A DNA stretch of 64,000 nucleotides. It comes from Streptococcus sp. DTU_2020_1001019_1_SI_AUS_MUR_006 (GTDB lineage Bacteria; Bacillota; Bacilli; Lactobacillales; Streptococcaceae). The position numbers were made by a program, and so were the translations under genes. How positions within the stretch are numbered: the stretch's first letter is position 1; every line of letters starts with the position of its first letter. A model generated the notes under the pieces. That model saw nothing but the letters and a program-made list of their open reading frames with translations, had not been told where the DNA came from and searched no databases. Below are positions 28,956-41,237 of this stretch, piece after piece. The stretch lies in NCBI RefSeq assembly GCF_032340315.1, contig NZ_CP135436.1, positions 1,323,501-1,387,500 on the forward strand. Direction: 5' to 3'.

Positions 28956-31238
28956 ATGTACAATTATCCTGTACTTATTCATTACCATCGTAAGGATGAA
29001 GCCTATGATGCTTGCAGTTTCAGTAAAAAGCCTGTGGATTCAGTAGAGCTTATCAAAGAAGAAGAATATTTTGGAGCTAAATTTTCACTGACTCAACCTG
29101 GTGAAGTGGTACTTGAGACCATGACTTTTACTGTTGAAAAAGATGGTGTCAGCAAAGAATATCCTATTCGCTTCAATTATTATCCGCTTTTGACAGAGGT
29201 TTGGATTTTGGATGGAGATGATACTGTTTATTATTCTGAAAATCCAGCCATTGCAAGTCCCCACTATAAAGACCAAAATCCTTTTGCCTTCGACAAGGCT
29301 ATTAATAGTGCTAGTTTTGACCATCACTGGGGTTATCAAGGAGACTTGGGATGTCAGGTTACTGAAACTGAAACAAGCTTTAGCCTATGGGCACCAACAG
29401 CTACAGCTGTCCAAGTAGTAGTCTATGAATCTGCAAGCAATGACGCCCCTATCCTTAAAACTTTTGAAATGGAGCGTGGAAATAGTTATTCCTATAGCCA
29501 CAAGTATAATACCATTGGAGTTTGGGGTTTAACAGTCCCAGAAAGCCTAGCAGGACGTGCCTACCACTACCAGATTGATTTTCCTCATCACCAGTCATTA
29601 ACTCGTGATCCTTACACCATTGCAACGAGTCCTGATGGAAAACGTTCAGCCATTGTCTCAAATCAAGATCGTCATGTCGAAGGTTTTGAGGTTAAGCATG
29701 GTACAGAAGCAACTTGGCGCTTGGAAAATCCTTGCCAGGCTGTAGTCTATGAAATGCATATCCGTGATTTGACTAAGTCTGAAACTTCTGGTGTTACACC
29801 AGAATTAAGAGGGACCTTTTTAGGTGCAGCGCAAACTGGAACGGTCAACCAATTTGGTCAGTCAACTGCGTTTGACTACATCAAAGAACTTGGTGTCAAC
29901 TATGTTCAGCTACAACCAATTGCTGACCGTCATAAAGAATACGATGCTGATGGAAATGTAACTTATAACTGGGGATATGATCCACAAAACTACAATGCTC
30001 CAGAAACTAGCATGTCTACAAATCCAAATGATCCAGGTCAAGCTATCCGTGATTTGAAAGCCATGGTCCAAGCTTATCACGATGCTGGTATCGGCGTTAT
30101 TATGGATGTTGTATACAATCATACCTTCTCAACCGTTGATGCACCATTTCAAACAACGGTTCCTGATTATTATTATCGAATGAACCATGATGGAACCTAC
30201 CAAAATGGAACAGGAGTCGGTAACGAAACTGCCAGTGAGCATGAAATGTTCCGTAAATATATGATTGATTCTCTTCTCTACTGGGTAAAAGAATATAATA
30301 TTGACGGTTTCCGCTTTGATTTGATGGGAATTCATGACGTCAAAACCATGCAAATGATTCGTTGGGCTATGGACGAAGTCGATCCGAAAATCATCCTGTA
30401 TGGAGAAGGTTGGGATATGGGAACAGGTCTTGCTCCTTATGACAAGGCTAAGAAAGACAATGCCTACCAATTGCCAAACATTGGATTCTTTAATGATAAT
30501 CAACGTGATGCGGTCAAAGGTTGTGAAGTCTATGGCTCTATCAAATCTGGCTTCGTCAGTGGAGCAGGTACTGAGCCGATTGTCGCAAAGGCTATCCTTG
30601 GAAGCCGAGAGCTTGGTTCATACCTTAGTCCAAACCAAGTCTTGAACTATGTAGAAGCCCACGATAACTACAATTTACATGATTTACTTAAAACCCTTCA
30701 TCCGATGGAGGGTGATAAATGCATCATGAAGAAAGTAGAAACAGCAACGGCTATGAACCTCCTCATGCAAGGGATGGCCTTCATGGAACTGGGGCAAGAA
30801 TTTGGCCGTACTAAACTCGTAGCTACAGGCGAAAATGGAGAATTGACTCACGCAGATCGTGAGCGAGCAATGAACAGTTACAATGCTCCTGATAGCGTCA
30901 ACCAAGTCAACTGGAATTTGATCAATGAGCGTCAAGATAGTATCGAGTTTGTTCGTCAGATTATCCGACTTAAAACACAAACCAGTGCCTTTTCCTACCC
31001 TACTTATGAAGAAGTCTACCGTCATGTCTTTGTTCACACAGCCATTGAAAATAGTGGTTGGATTGTCTACGAGATTCATGGTGGCGAAGAGCACTTCTTG
31101 GTTGTATTCAATGCCAAAGGAGCTTCATATTACTATGAAAATGCAGGAAATCTTGAAATGCTAGTTACAAATAGCCGTTCTAACCAAGAAAATGTTATTG
31201 ACGACGTCAGTGTGGCAGTTATGAATGTTTTATCCTAA
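28956..31238 (+). CDS. pulA: Type I pullulanase, intracellular
   Basis: Debranching GH13 enzyme that cleaves alpha-1,6 bonds in pullulan and glycogen. The 760 residues lack a signal peptide and LPXTG anchor, so it is cytoplasmic, unlike the surface pullulanase of the same group. An early CBM48-like domain (about 125-225, SFSLWAPTATAVQV) is followed by the pullulanase signature YNWGYDPQNYNAPE. Nucleophile Asp lies in GFRFDLMG, acid Glu in YGEGWDMG and the third Asp in VEAHDNYN. It lies just upstream of the glycogen operon, consistent with glycogen breakdown. Confidence 0.94.
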   Translation: MYNYPVLIHYHRKDEAYDACSFSKKPVDSVELIKEEEYFGAKFSLTQPGEVVLETMTFTVEKDGVSKEYPIRFNYYPLLTEVWILDGDDTVYYSENPAIASPHYKDQNPFAFDKAINSASFDHHWGYQGDLGCQVTETETSFSLWAPTATAVQVVVYESASNDAPILKTFEMERGNSYSYSHKYNTIGVWGLTVPESLAGRAYHYQIDFPHHQSLTRDPYTIATSPDGKRSAIVSNQDRHVEGFEVKHGTEATWRLENPCQAVVYEMHIRDLTKSETSGVTPELRGTFLGAAQTGTVNQFGQSTAFDYIKELGVNYVQLQPIADRHKEYDADGNVTYNWGYDPQNYNAPETSMSTNPNDPGQAIRDLKAMVQAYHDAGIGVIMDVVYNHTFSTVDAPFQTTVPDYYYRMNHDGTYQNGTGVGNETASEHEMFRKYMIDSLLYWVKEYNIDGFRFDLMGIHDVKTMQMIRWAMDEVDPKIILYGEGWDMGTGLAPYDKAKKDNAYQLPNIGFFNDNQRDAVKGCEVYGSIKSGFVSGAGTEPIVAKAILGSRELGSYLSPNQVLNYVEAHDNYNLHDLLKTLHPMEGDKCIMKKVETATAMNLLMQGMAFMELGQEFGRTKLVATGENGELTHADRERAMNSYNAPDSVNQVNWNLINERQDSIEFVRQIIRLKTQTSAFSYPTYEEVYRHVFVHTAIENSGWIVYEIHGGEEHFLVVFNAKGASYYYENAGNLEMLVTNSRSNQENVIDDVSVAVMNVLS

Positions 31239-31248
31239 AAAATAACCT

Positions 31249-31277
31249 AAAACTCAAGATTTATGCTTGAGTTTTTT
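31249..31277 (+). terminator. pulA terminator
   Basis: AACTCAAG pairs with CTTGAGTT, followed by TTTT. Confidence 0.8.
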
Positions 31278-31324
31278 AATATTTCTAGACATAAAAATAA
31301 AAATGGAACAATTACTAAAAATAG

Positions 31325-31352
31325 TTGAAAATTTCAGAAAATTTGGTAAAAT
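31325..31352 (+). promoter_or_regulatory. Candidate upstream glg promoter with CodY-like box
   Basis: TTGAAA and TAAAAT lie 16 bp apart. The spacer contains AAATTTCAGAAAATT (31329-31343), a 14-of-15 match to the CodY box. The remaining sequence of the 397-bp gap before glgB, outside the two promoters, is AT-rich with nothing else I can assign. Confidence 0.45.
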
Positions 31353-31568
31353 TATATAAAAAGAGTTATCTACGAATATTATGTTATCAAAATCTAAAAA
31401 TGTTCAGTTTTTAAGTAAGTTGTTTTATATATAGATAATGAGAGTTATTTTTGTAACAGTAGCTAATAGAAAATTCCATCGCTTATCATCATTTATGAAA
31501 ATTTTAGAAATGTTAAGATAACTATATGAAGATTTTCGAAAAAAATTTTAGTAGAATTCGGAAATTAG

Positions 31569-31619
31569 TTGAAAGTTTTCTTAAAAGATAGTATAATAAA
31601 GACATAGAAAACGCTTACA
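31569..31619 (+). promoter_or_regulatory. glg operon promoter with cre
   Basis: TTGAAA, a 17-bp spacer and TATAAT (31592-31597) form a strong promoter. AGAAAACGCTTACA at 31606-31619 matches 13 of 14 positions of the cre consensus and covers the expected transcription start region, a repressing position for CcpA. Confidence 0.75.
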
Positions 31620-31635
31620 ATAAAAGGGGGATTCA

Positions 31636-33564
31636 ATGGATAAATTTGAGGCTTTAAGAACTTTTACTAGTGGCGAAAATTTTCATCTTCAGCACTATTT
31701 GGGAGCGCATCGTGAAGAAAGAGACGGTGAGTATGGCTATACATTCCGTGTCTGGGCGCCAAATGCGCAGGCTGTCCATCTAGTTGGTGATTTTACTAAC
31801 TGGGCTGAAAATCAAATCCCCATGGTTCGTAATGAATCTGGAGTTTGGGAAGTTTTTACAACTTTAGCTCAAGAGGGACATATTTATAAATATCATATTA
31901 CTCGTGCTAACGGGCATCAGCTTATGAAGATTGATCCCTTGGCAGTACGCTATGAAGCACGTCCGGGTACAGGAGCTGTTTTAACAGAAATTCCTGAAAA
32001 AAAATGGAAGGACGGGCTCTGGTTAGCTCGCAGAAAACGTTGGGGATTTTTCGAAAGACCGGTCAATATCTATGAGGCACATGCAGGATCTTGGAAGAGA
32101 AATCCTGATGGAACACCTTATAGCTTTGCTCAACTCAAAGAAGAGCTCATTCCCTATCTCGTTGAGATGAACTATACTCACATCGAGTTTATGCCTCTGA
32201 TGGCTCACCCTCTCGGTTTGAGTTGGGGCTATCAGCTCATGGGCTACTTCGCTTTAGAGCATGCCTATGGTCGTCCTGAAGAGTTTCAAGACTTCGTTGA
32301 GGAATGTCATATCAACAATATCGGTGTAATTGTGGACTGGGTGCCAGGTCACTTTACAATCAATGATGATGCTTTGGCATACTACGACGGTACACCAACT
32401 TTTGAATATCAAGATCATAATAAGGCTAACAACTACGGTTGGGGAGCACTCAACTTCGACCTTGGTAAAAATGAAGTCCAATCTTTCTTGATTTCTAGTA
32501 TTAAGTTCTGGATTGATTTCTATCACCTAGATGGGATTCGTGTGGATGCCGTAAGTAATATTCTCTATCTAGATTATGACAATGCTCCATGGACACCAAA
32601 TAAAGACGGTGGCAATCTCAACTATGAAGGCTATTATTTCCTACAACGTTTGAACGATGTGATTAAACTTGCTCATCCGGATGTTATGATGATTGCAGAA
32701 GAGTCTTCTTCAGGTACCAAGATTACTGGCATGAAGGAAATGGGTGGACTTGGATTTGACTACAAGTGGAACATGGGTTGGATGAATGATATCTTACGTT
32801 TCTACGAAGAAGATCCCATTTATCGCAAGTATGACTTTAATCTTGTGACCTTCAGCTTCATGTATGTCTTTAATGAAAATTATCTCCTACCATTCTCACA
32901 TGATGAGGTTGTCCACGGTAAGAAGAGTATGATGCATAAGATGTGGGGGGATCGTTACAATCAATTTGCAGGCCTGAGAAATCTCTACACCTATCAAATT
33001 TGTCACCCAGGTAAGAAATTACTCTTCATGGGTAGCGAATTTGGTCAATTCTTAGAGTGGAAGTCAGAAGAGCAATTAGAGTGGTCTAACCTAGAAGACC
33101 CAATGAATGCTAAGATGAAATATTTCACATCACAGCTTAATCAATTCTACAAAGACCACCGTTGTCTTTGGGAAGTGGATACAAGCTATGATGGGATTGA
33201 AATCATCGATGCAGATAATAGAGACCAAAGCGTTCTATCCTTTATCCGAAAAGGTAAGAAAGGCGAGATGCTAGTCTGTGTCTTCAATATGGCACCAGTT
33301 GAACGTCCTGATTTTACAATTGGTCTTCCAGTTGCAGGGATTTATGAAGAAATTTGGAATACAGAGTTAGAACAATGGGGTGGTGTGTGGAAAGAGCATA
33401 ACCAAACAGTTCAAACTCAAGAAGGATTGTGGAAGGATTATGAGCAGACTTTGACATTTACCTTGCCAGCTATGGGAGCAAGTATTTGGAAAATCAAACG
33501 TCGCATAAAACCTACTAAAAAAGTCGCTAATAAAACTCAAAAAGGAGTAGAAAATGAAGAATGA
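31636..33564 (+). CDS. glgB: 1,4-alpha-glucan branching enzyme
   Basis: Introduces alpha-1,6 branches into glycogen. The 642 residues comprise a CBM48 domain (about 30-125, [22 protein letters not shown]) and the GH13 barrel with nucleophile Asp in [10 protein letters not shown], Glu in MIAEESSSG and the third Asp in [20 protein letters not shown] lies at about 31622. The 3' end overlaps glgC by 11 bp. First gene of glgBCDA. Confidence 0.96.
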   Translation: MDKFEALRTFTSGENFHLQHYLGAHREERDGEYGYTFRVWAPNAQAVHLVGDFTNWAENQIPMVRNESGVWEVFTTLAQEGHIYKYHITRANGHQLMKIDPLAVRYEARPGTGAVLTEIPEKKWKDGLWLARRKRWGFFERPVNIYEAHAGSWKRNPDGTPYSFAQLKEELIPYLVEMNYTHIEFMPLMAHPLGLSWGYQLMGYFALEHAYGRPEEFQDFVEECHINNIGVIVDWVPGHFTINDDALAYYDGTPTFEYQDHNKANNYGWGALNFDLGKNEVQSFLISSIKFWIDFYHLDGIRVDAVSNILYLDYDNAPWTPNKDGGNLNYEGYYFLQRLNDVIKLAHPDVMMIAEESSSGTKITGMKEMGGLGFDYKWNMGWMNDILRFYEEDPIYRKYDFNLVTFSFMYVFNENYLLPFSHDEVVHGKKSMMHKMWGDRYNQFAGLRNLYTYQICHPGKKLLFMGSEFGQFLEWKSEEQLEWSNLEDPMNAKMKYFTSQLNQFYKDHRCLWEVDTSYDGIEIIDADNRDQSVLSFIRKGKKGEMLVCVFNMAPVERPDFTIGLPVAGIYEEIWNTELEQWGGVWKEHNQTVQTQEGLWKDYEQTLTFTLPAMGASIWKIKRRIKPTKKVANKTQKGVENEE

Positions 33565-34696
33565 AATGCTAGCTTTAATCCTTGCTGGTGGGCAAGGAAC
33601 TCGTCTCGGTAAACTCACTCAAAGCATTGCTAAACCTGCCGTGCAATTTGGTGGGCGCTACCGTATCATTGACTTCGCTCTTTCAAACTGTGCCAACTCT
33701 GGTATCCATAATGTTGGGGTTATCACACAGTATCAACCACTAGCACTCAACAGCCACATTGGTAATGGTTCTAGTTGGGGTCTAGACGGTATTGACACAG
33801 GTGTTTCTATCCTTCAACCCTACTCTGCAAGTGAAGGAAACCGTTGGTTTGAAGGTACAAGTCATGCCATTTACCAAAATATCGACTATATCGACAGCAT
33901 CAATCCTGAGTATGTTTTGATTCTTTCGGGTGACCATATCTACAAGATGGACTACGATGATATGCTCCAATCACACAAGGACAATAATGCCAGCTTGACA
34001 GTTGCTGTCTTAGATGTGCCACTTAAAGAAGCTAGCCGTTTTGGTATTATGAATACAGATGCTAATAATCGTATTGTCGAATTTGAAGAAAAACCAGCTG
34101 AACCAAAATCAACTAAGGCGTCAATGGGTATTTATATCTTTGATTGGAAACGACTTCGCAATATGCTAGTTGCAGCTGAAAAGGCTAATATTGATATGTC
34201 AGATTTTGGTAAAAACGTTATTCCAAACTATCTTGAAACTGGTGAAAGTGTCTATGCTTATGAGTTCAATGGATACTGGAAGGACGTTGGTACTATCGAA
34301 TCACTCTGGGAAGCAAATATGGAATACATCTCTCCAGAGAATGCTCTAGATAGCCGTAACCGTCAATGGAAAATTTATTCTCGTAACCTTATCGCTCCAC
34401 CAAACTTCCTTGGAGAATTCGCTCAAGTAGAAGACTCTCTTGTAGTGGACGGCTGTTACGTAAATGGTACAGTGAAACACTCTATTCTTTCTACAACTGC
34501 TCAAGTTCGTAAGGGAGCAGAAGTTGTTGATTCTGTTATCATGAGTGGAGCAGTTATCGGTAGAGGTGCTAAAATTACACGTGCAATCATCGGTGAAGGA
34601 GCAGTCATCGCTGATGGTGTTGAAATTGATGGTACAGAAGAAGTACAAGTAGTCGGATATAACGAAGTAGTGGGGGTAGCAACAGATGAAGATTGA
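33554..34696 (+). CDS. glgC: Glucose-1-phosphate adenylyltransferase, catalytic subunit
   Basis: Makes ADP-glucose from glucose-1-phosphate and ATP. The 380 residues carry the intact nucleotide-binding loop [14 protein letters not shown], the substrate motif [10 protein letters not shown] and a C-terminal left-handed beta-helix. It overlaps glgB and glgD and works with GlgD as a hetero-oligomer in Firmicutes. Confidence 0.96.
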   Translation: MKNEMLALILAGGQGTRLGKLTQSIAKPAVQFGGRYRIIDFALSNCANSGIHNVGVITQYQPLALNSHIGNGSSWGLDGIDTGVSILQPYSASEGNRWFEGTSHAIYQNIDYIDSINPEYVLILSGDHIYKMDYDDMLQSHKDNNASLTVAVLDVPLKEASRFGIMNTDANNRIVEFEEKPAEPKSTKASMGIYIFDWKRLRNMLVAAEKANIDMSDFGKNVIPNYLETGESVYAYEFNGYWKDVGTIESLWEANMEYISPENALDSRNRQWKIYSRNLIAPPNFLGEFAQVEDSLVVDGCYVNGTVKHSILSTTAQVRKGAEVVDSVIMSGAVIGRGAKITRAIIGEGAVIADGVEIDGTEEVQVVGYNEVVGVATDED

Positions 34697-35825
34697 TAAA
34701 TATTCAGCGATTTTAGGAAATACCGTTGGTTTCCATGATATGTCAACCTTGACAAGTAACCGTCCAGTGGCAACTTTACCATTTGGAGGAAAGTATCGTT
34801 TGATTGACTTCCCGCTTTCAAGTTTAGCTAATGCAGGCGTTCGTAGTATCTTTGGAATTTTCCAACAAGATAACATCAGCTCTGTATTTGACCATATTCG
34901 TTCAGGTCGTGAGTGGGGCTTGAATACACTTCTTAGTCACTACTATCTTGGAATCTACAATACTCGTGTAGAAAGTAGCACTGTTGGTAAAGAGTACTAT
35001 CAACAACTTTTGACTTACCTAAAACGTTCAGGTTCAGACCAAACCGTTTCCTTGAACTGTGATGTTTTAGTAAATATCGATCTCAATCAAGTTTTCCATT
35101 TGCATAATACAACAAAATCACCGATTACAGTAGTTTATAAGAAATTACCTAAGAAGGACATTTCAGAAGTAAATGCTATCCTTGATATTGATGAAACTGA
35201 CCATGTAGTTTCCCACAAACTTTTTGATAAAAAATCAGACCAAGATTTCTACAATATGTCAACAGATATCTTTGTTGTAGACACTCAATGGTTGATTAAG
35301 CGTTTGGAAGAAGAAGCTCAAAAAGAGCATCCAGAAAAATTACGTTATGTTCTTCGTGATTTGGCAGCCAAAGAAGGTGCTTTTGCATATGAATATACAG
35401 GTTACCTAGCAAATATTCATTCAATAGAAACATACTATCAAGCGAATCTAGATATGCTGAATCAGCAAAAATTCTACTCTTTGTTCTCACCAAATCAAAA
35501 GATTCATACTAAAGTTAAAAACGAAGAACCTACCTACTACGCATCTGGTTCAAAAGTGAACACCTCTCAATTTGCTTCTGGTAGTATCATTGAAGGTGAA
35601 GTGGATAAATCTATTATTTCGCGTAATGTTCGTATCAATAAAGACAGCTTGGTTAAAGAGTCTCTTATCTTCCCTCGTGTTGTCGTTGGAAAAGGTGCAC
35701 AAGTTGAGTATGCAATTGTTGATAAGGGAGCTGAAATAGCTGAGGGAGTTGTTATTCGAGGTACAGCAGAAAAACCTGTTGTTATCAAAAAAGGTGAAAA
35801 AGTAACAGAGGACATTCTTTCATGA
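34686..35825 (+). CDS. glgD: Glucose-1-phosphate adenylyltransferase, GlgD subunit
   Basis: A GlgC paralogue of 379 residues in which the GGxGTRL loop is absent: the N-terminus reads [22 protein letters not shown], although [13 protein letters not shown] is kept. This fits the non-catalytic, stimulatory GlgD subunit of Firmicutes. It overlaps glgC by 11 bp and glgA by ATGA. Confidence 0.95.
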   Translation: MKIDKYSAILGNTVGFHDMSTLTSNRPVATLPFGGKYRLIDFPLSSLANAGVRSIFGIFQQDNISSVFDHIRSGREWGLNTLLSHYYLGIYNTRVESSTVGKEYYQQLLTYLKRSGSDQTVSLNCDVLVNIDLNQVFHLHNTTKSPITVVYKKLPKKDISEVNAILDIDETDHVVSHKLFDKKSDQDFYNMSTDIFVVDTQWLIKRLEEEAQKEHPEKLRYVLRDLAAKEGAFAYEYTGYLANIHSIETYYQANLDMLNQQKFYSLFSPNQKIHTKVKNEEPTYYASGSKVNTSQFASGSIIEGEVDKSIISRNVRINKDSLVKESLIFPRVVVGKGAQVEYAIVDKGAEIAEGVVIRGTAEKPVVIKKGEKVTEDILS

Positions 35826-37255
35826 AAATTTTATTTGTAGCAGCCGAAGGAGCCCCTTTTTCTAAAACAGGTGGCTTGGGAGATGTTATCGGGGCTCTTC
35901 CAAAATCATTAGTTAAAGCTGGTCATGAAGTTGCTGTTATCTTACCTTACTATGACATGGTAGAAGCCAAGTTTGGTGATCAAATTGAAGATGTTCTCCA
36001 ATTTGAAGTATACGTTGGTTGGCGCAGACAATTTTGTGGAATTAAGAAAACTGTTTTAAACGGTGTTACTTTCTACTTTATTGACAATCAATATTATTTC
36101 TTCCGCGGACATGTGTATGGAGATTTTGATGATGGTGAACGTTTTGCCTTCTTCCAACTTGCAGCCCTAGAAGCTATGGAGCGTATCGGATTTATTCCTG
36201 ATGTCCTCCACGCTCATGACTACCATACAGCAATGATACCTTTCTTATTGAAGGAAAAATACAGATGGATTCAAGCTTACCAAGGAATCAAGACTGTTTT
36301 GACCATTCATAACTTGGAATTTCAGGGTCAATTCTCTGAAAGCATGCTTTGGGACTTGTTCAGGGTTGGATTTGAGCGCTACGCTGATGGAACAGTTCGT
36401 TGGAATGATTGTCTTAACTGGATGAAGGCTGGTATTCTCTATGCAGATCGTGTATCAACTGTGTCGCCAAGCTATGCTTATGAGATTATGACTACAGAGT
36501 TTGGTTGCGGTATTGATCAGATTCTTCGTATGGAATCTGGTAAGGTTTCTGGTATTGTTAATGGTATTGATACTGATTTATACAATCCAGAGACGGATGC
36601 TTTACTTGAGTATCATTTTAATAAAACTGATCTGTCAGGTAAGGCTCAAAATAAAGCGAAACTTCAAGAAAGAGTTGGTCTTCCAGTACGTCCTGATGTG
36701 CCAATGATTGGTATCGTGTCACGTTTGACTCGTCAGAAGGGCTTTGATGTGGTGGTTGAAAGCCTGCATCGTATGCTTCAAGAGGATATTCAAATTGTTC
36801 TCTTGGGAACTGGAGATCCAGGATTTGAACAAGCTTTCTCTTGGTTTAGTCAAGTATTCCCAGAAAAACTTTCTGCCAATATTACTTTCGATGTGAAATT
36901 AGCTCAAGAGATTTATGCAGCATGTGATATTTTCCTTATGCCAAGTCGTTTTGAACCCTGTGGACTTTCACAAATGATGGCCATGAGATATGGTACGCTT
37001 CCTTTAGTAAACGAGGTGGGTGGACTTAGAGATACTGTTCAAGCCTTTAATCCAATTGAAGGAACAGGTACAGGCTTTAGCTTTAACAACCTAACTCCAT
37101 ACTGGCTCAACTGGGCATTGCAAACAGCTTTGGATGTTTATCACAACCATCCTGATGTTTGGAAAAATATGCAAGTTCAAGCGATGGAATGTGATTTCTC
37201 TTGGGATACAGCCTGCAAGTCATATCTTGATTTGTACCACAGTTTAGCAAATTAA
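35822..37255 (+). CDS. glgA: Glycogen synthase (ADP-glucose)
   Basis: GT5 family enzyme that elongates alpha-1,4-glucan from ADP-glucose. The 477 residues have the ADP-glucose-binding [13 protein letters not shown] near the N-terminus, the catalytic HNLEFQGQF region, and [19 protein letters not shown] in the C-terminal Rossmann domain. Coupled to glgD through ATGA. Last gene of the operon; no glgP follows, so phosphorolysis must rely on a phosphorylase encoded elsewhere. Confidence 0.96.
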   Translation: MKILFVAAEGAPFSKTGGLGDVIGALPKSLVKAGHEVAVILPYYDMVEAKFGDQIEDVLQFEVYVGWRRQFCGIKKTVLNGVTFYFIDNQYYFFRGHVYGDFDDGERFAFFQLAALEAMERIGFIPDVLHAHDYHTAMIPFLLKEKYRWIQAYQGIKTVLTIHNLEFQGQFSESMLWDLFRVGFERYADGTVRWNDCLNWMKAGILYADRVSTVSPSYAYEIMTTEFGCGIDQILRMESGKVSGIVNGIDTDLYNPETDALLEYHFNKTDLSGKAQNKAKLQERVGLPVRPDVPMIGIVSRLTRQKGFDVVVESLHRMLQEDIQIVLLGTGDPGFEQAFSWFSQVFPEKLSANITFDVKLAQEIYAACDIFLMPSRFEPCGLSQMMAMRYGTLPLVNEVGGLRDTVQAFNPIEGTGTGFSFNNLTPYWLNWALQTALDVYHNHPDVWKNMQVQAMECDFSWDTACKSYLDLYHSLAN

Positions 37256-37261
37256 ATAGTT

Positions 37262-37292
37262 AAAATCGTATGATATCTTCATACGATTTTTT
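37262..37292 (+). terminator. glg operon terminator
   Basis: AAATCGTATGA pairs perfectly with TCATACGATTT, followed by TTT. Confidence 0.85.
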
Positions 37293-37317
37293 GAGATGAT
37301 AAAAGTAAGGGACTTAA

Positions 37318-37959
37318 ATGAAAAAATTGAGAGGACTTTGTGTACTGGATGTTGATGGGACACTGATAGAAGAGGAAGTTATTGATTTATTGGGGAAAGA
37401 GGCAGAGTGTGAAGAAGAAGTAGCCCTACTGACTGCCCAAGCTATGAGGGGAGAACTAGATTTTGAAGAAAGCCTGAGAAAACGTGTTTCTTTATTACAA
37501 GGACTATCTGTAGATACTTTTGATAAGATTTATCATGAACTACACCTTAGTAAAAATGCTGCGCAATTTATTAACACTCTGCAAAAAAATCAGATAGAAG
37601 TGGGTCTAGTTTCAGGTGGATTTACACCTGTTGTTGAAAGATTAGCAAAAGATTTAGGGATTTCATTATTTGCTGCTAATCAACTGGAAATCAGAGATGG
37701 TCATTTAACTGGAAATCTTGTTGGTCCTATTATCAGCAGAGAAGTTAAAAAAGAAACCCTAGTAAGATGGGCTGATGAATTAGAGGTACCAATTGATAGA
37801 ACAATTGCTATTGGAGATGGAGCTAATGATTTAGCAATGTTGAAGAGAGCTGGAATCGGCATTGGCTTCTGTGCCAAAGAAATCGTGAAAGAGGAAATTC
37901 CCCTTCAAATTGAAGATAGAAATTTAACAAAAGTATTGAATCTGATAGATTTCCTTTGA
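37318..37959 (+). CDS. serB: SerB-type HAD phosphatase
   Basis: A 213-residue HAD-superfamily phosphatase with motif I CVLDVDGTL (Asp11 nucleophile), motif II LVSGGFTPVVERLA and motif III/IV IGDGANDLAMLK. The layout matches phosphoserine phosphatase, the last step of serine synthesis. Motif I is DVDGT rather than the more common DxDST, so substrate is less certain. Followed after 16 bp by glycerate kinase. Confidence 0.8.
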   Translation: MKKLRGLCVLDVDGTLIEEEVIDLLGKEAECEEEVALLTAQAMRGELDFEESLRKRVSLLQGLSVDTFDKIYHELHLSKNAAQFINTLQKNQIEVGLVSGGFTPVVERLAKDLGISLFAANQLEIRDGHLTGNLVGPIISREVKKETLVRWADELEVPIDRTIAIGDGANDLAMLKRAGIGIGFCAKEIVKEEIPLQIEDRNLTKVLNLIDFL

Positions 37960-37975
37960 TTAGAAAGATGAGTGT

Positions 37976-39091
37976 ATGAAAATTGTTATAGCACCTGACT
38001 CTTTTAAGGAGAGTCTCCCTGCAAGTGAAGTAGCTAAAGCTATTAAACGAGGCCTTAAAAAGGTTCTACCTGAATCGAAATGTTTGCTCTTACCTGTTGG
38101 CGATGGAGGAGAAGGAACAGTAGATGCCATTAAAAATTCACTTGGTCTTGTAGAAAAAACTGCTTTAGTGACAGGTCCCTTTGGAGATGAAGTTCAAATG
38201 ACTTATGTTCAAAAAGGAGAACTTGCTCTGTTCGAGGTGGCCGATTTAGTTGGGCTTGCTAAAATTCCTATAGAAAAACGAAATCCACTGAAGATTCAAA
38301 CAAAGGGGATTGGTCAACTGATCCTTTATTTAATCGAACAAGGAATGAAAGAGATCTATATCGGAGTTGGTGGGACATCCAGTAACGATGGTGGAATTGG
38401 GATTGCTGCAGGACTCGGATATCAGTTTTATAATGAAAACGGAATGGAACTTGAGGCTTGTGGCCAGTCCTTATTTGAAGTAAGTAAGATTTTGGACAAA
38501 AGTGTCGTTACCATCCCTGCAGATGTGCATATCAAAATCTTAGCAGATGTGACCAATCCACTCTGTGGAATTCGCGGTGCCACCTATATATTTGGGAAGC
38601 AAAAAGGGTTGGAACCAGCTAAATTCCAAGACGTTGATATTGCTATTGAAAACTTCTATCGTAAAGTTGCCCATGAAATTCTAAGTCTTGAAGGAGCTGG
38701 AGCAGGTGGTGGTATTGCGGCTGGATTGTGTGCCTTTGCTGGAGCAGAGATTGTATCTGGTATCCAAACTTGTTTGGATTTGATAAACTTTGATGAACAG
38801 GTTTCAGATGCAGATCTAGTTATTGTTGGTGAAGGTAGGTTAGATTCTCAAAGTTTATCTGGTAAGGCTCCAATCGGAGTAGCAAAAAGAACACCAAATG
38901 GTGTTCCAGTTATTGCTATTTGTGGTAGTTTAGCTGAGGATTTACCGCCCTTGCCATATGAAAATCTCGTTGCTGCCTTTTCAATACTAGAAAAAAGCGA
39001 ACCGCTTGAGAATAGTCTAAAAAATGCAGCTATCTATTTAGAAGATACAGCTGCAAACATTGGTCAAATTTTAGCTTTGAAGAAAAATTAA
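37976..39091 (+). CDS. glxK: Glycerate kinase
   Basis: Phosphorylates glycerate; member of the GlxK/GarK family. The 371 residues start with [19 protein letters not shown] and contain [33 protein letters not shown] and [16 protein letters not shown]. It shares a short operon with the SerB-like gene, and both touch the 3-phosphoglycerate/serine branch. Its stop codon overlaps that of the convergent DUF1694 gene by four bases. Confidence 0.92.
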   Translation: MKIVIAPDSFKESLPASEVAKAIKRGLKKVLPESKCLLLPVGDGGEGTVDAIKNSLGLVEKTALVTGPFGDEVQMTYVQKGELALFEVADLVGLAKIPIEKRNPLKIQTKGIGQLILYLIEQGMKEIYIGVGGTSSNDGGIGIAAGLGYQFYNENGMELEACGQSLFEVSKILDKSVVTIPADVHIKILADVTNPLCGIRGATYIFGKQKGLEPAKFQDVDIAIENFYRKVAHEILSLEGAGAGGGIAAGLCAFAGAEIVSGIQTCLDLINFDEQVSDADLVIVGEGRLDSQSLSGKAPIGVAKRTPNGVPVIAICGSLAEDLPPLPYENLVAAFSILEKSEPLENSLKNAAIYLEDTAANIGQILALKKN

Positions 39092-39534
39092 CCAAACCAC
39101 TTTTTCCAAAGAGAAGTAGGAGCTTTTTTCATCTCTTTTTCCTGCCATAAGTCTGAAAAGGCCTTTCTGAGGTCTTTTTCACTTGTTTGAACAGGGGCAT
39201 CGCTATGGATAACTAGGCCAAAAGGAGAAGAGTTATGATCTTCAGAAACGATGGTCGCTTGGCAGTCAGCATCTTTGGATTTTTTTAGATAAAAAACTTG
39301 TTTATCAAACTCTACCTGAGGAGAAATTTTGACAAATAGAAGTTGAGTCTCTTTTTTTAGACTCTCTAAAATAGATACATAACCCTTTTGAAATTTATCA
39401 TCATTAGCTGTTTCAAGGTCTGCATATCCAAGGACACGTTCCTCGAAAGTTCCGAGAAAACGTCTCTGTTCATCTGGATTTAGTTTAAGCCCACCATGAG
39501 CTTTTTCTAGGATTTGTTTTGATACATCAGTCAT
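39088..39534 (-). CDS. DUF1694 (YueI-type) protein
   Basis: A 148-residue soluble protein of the DUF1694 family, with the typical N-terminal [19 protein letters not shown] and a Rossmann-like core. No catalytic residues can be named. It converges with glxK and diverges from eno. No intrinsic terminator fits between the overlapping convergent stops, so transcripts probably overlap. Confidence 0.8.
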   Translation of the reverse strand: MTDVSKQILEKAHGGLKLNPDEQRRFLGTFEERVLGYADLETANDDKFQKGYVSILESLKKETQLLFVKISPQVEFDKQVFYLKKSKDADCQATIVSEDHNSSPFGLVIHSDAPVQTSEKDLRKAFSDLWQEKEMKKAPTSLWKKWFG

Positions 39535-39569
39535 AAAAATAGTATATCATAAAATAAAGGAGAAAACAG

Positions 39570-39686
39570 ATGAAAGAAAGCGATTACTTTATAAACTTAA
39601 GGAAAATTTGCACAAAGATAACGTTTTTCCTTGAAAAAGGAGTCTTTTTAAGGTATCATAGAGGTGTAAAAAATTTAACTCAATAA
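39570..39686 (+). CDS. Short ORF with good SD across the eno promoter
   Basis: A 38-codon ORF starting MKESDYFINLRKICTK and ending RGVKNLTQ. A near-ideal SD AAAGGAG lies seven bases before its ATG. The ORF spans the eno -35 and -10 boxes, so a transcript carrying it must start upstream, and translating ribosomes would pass through the eno promoter region. The protein is basic and unlike any family I recognise. Confidence 0.4.
   Translation: MKESDYFINLRKICTKITFFLEKGVFLRYHRGVKNLTQ
39631..39659 (+). promoter_or_regulatory. eno promoter
   Basis: TTGAAA, a 17-bp spacer and TATCAT, about 40 bp upstream of the eno start. Confidence 0.75.
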
Positions 39687-39695
39687 GGAGAGTAA

Positions 39696-41002
<1,307 letters not shown>

Positions 41003-41003
<1 letters not shown>

Positions 41004-41024
41004 AATAGTTCAGTGAACTATTTT
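41003..41024 (+). terminator. Hairpin after eno
   Basis: AAAATAGTTC pairs with GAACTATTTT immediately at the stop codon. A much stronger terminator lies about 50 bp further on. Confidence 0.55.
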
Positions 41025-41072
41025 ATCCCGAACCTTGAAACTCAAAAGTTCGGCTCTTGATTAAACAAGATT

Positions 41073-41108
41073 TAAGCCCCTCGGATTTTATCCGAAGGGC
41101 TTTTTTTC
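41073..41108 (+). terminator. Strong eno terminator
   Basis: AAGCCCCTCGGAT pairs with ATCCGAAGGGCTT around a TTT loop, followed by a run of T. Confidence 0.92.
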
Positions 41109-41190
41109 TGTTCGAGGGGCAAAATTTTTGTAGAAACAAACTGTATTTTTGCCATTCTAAGTGGGAAATAAAGATTTTTAAGCATATTTT

Positions 41191-41199
41191 TGGTATAAT
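41191..41199 (+). promoter_or_regulatory. xseA extended -10 promoter
   Basis: TGGTATAAT lies about 39 bp before the xseA start and likely drives the xseA-recN operon. Confidence 0.6.
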
Positions 41200-41237
41200 A
41201 ATACCCAGGAAAAACTAGAGAAAAGAAGGAGGTAGAG

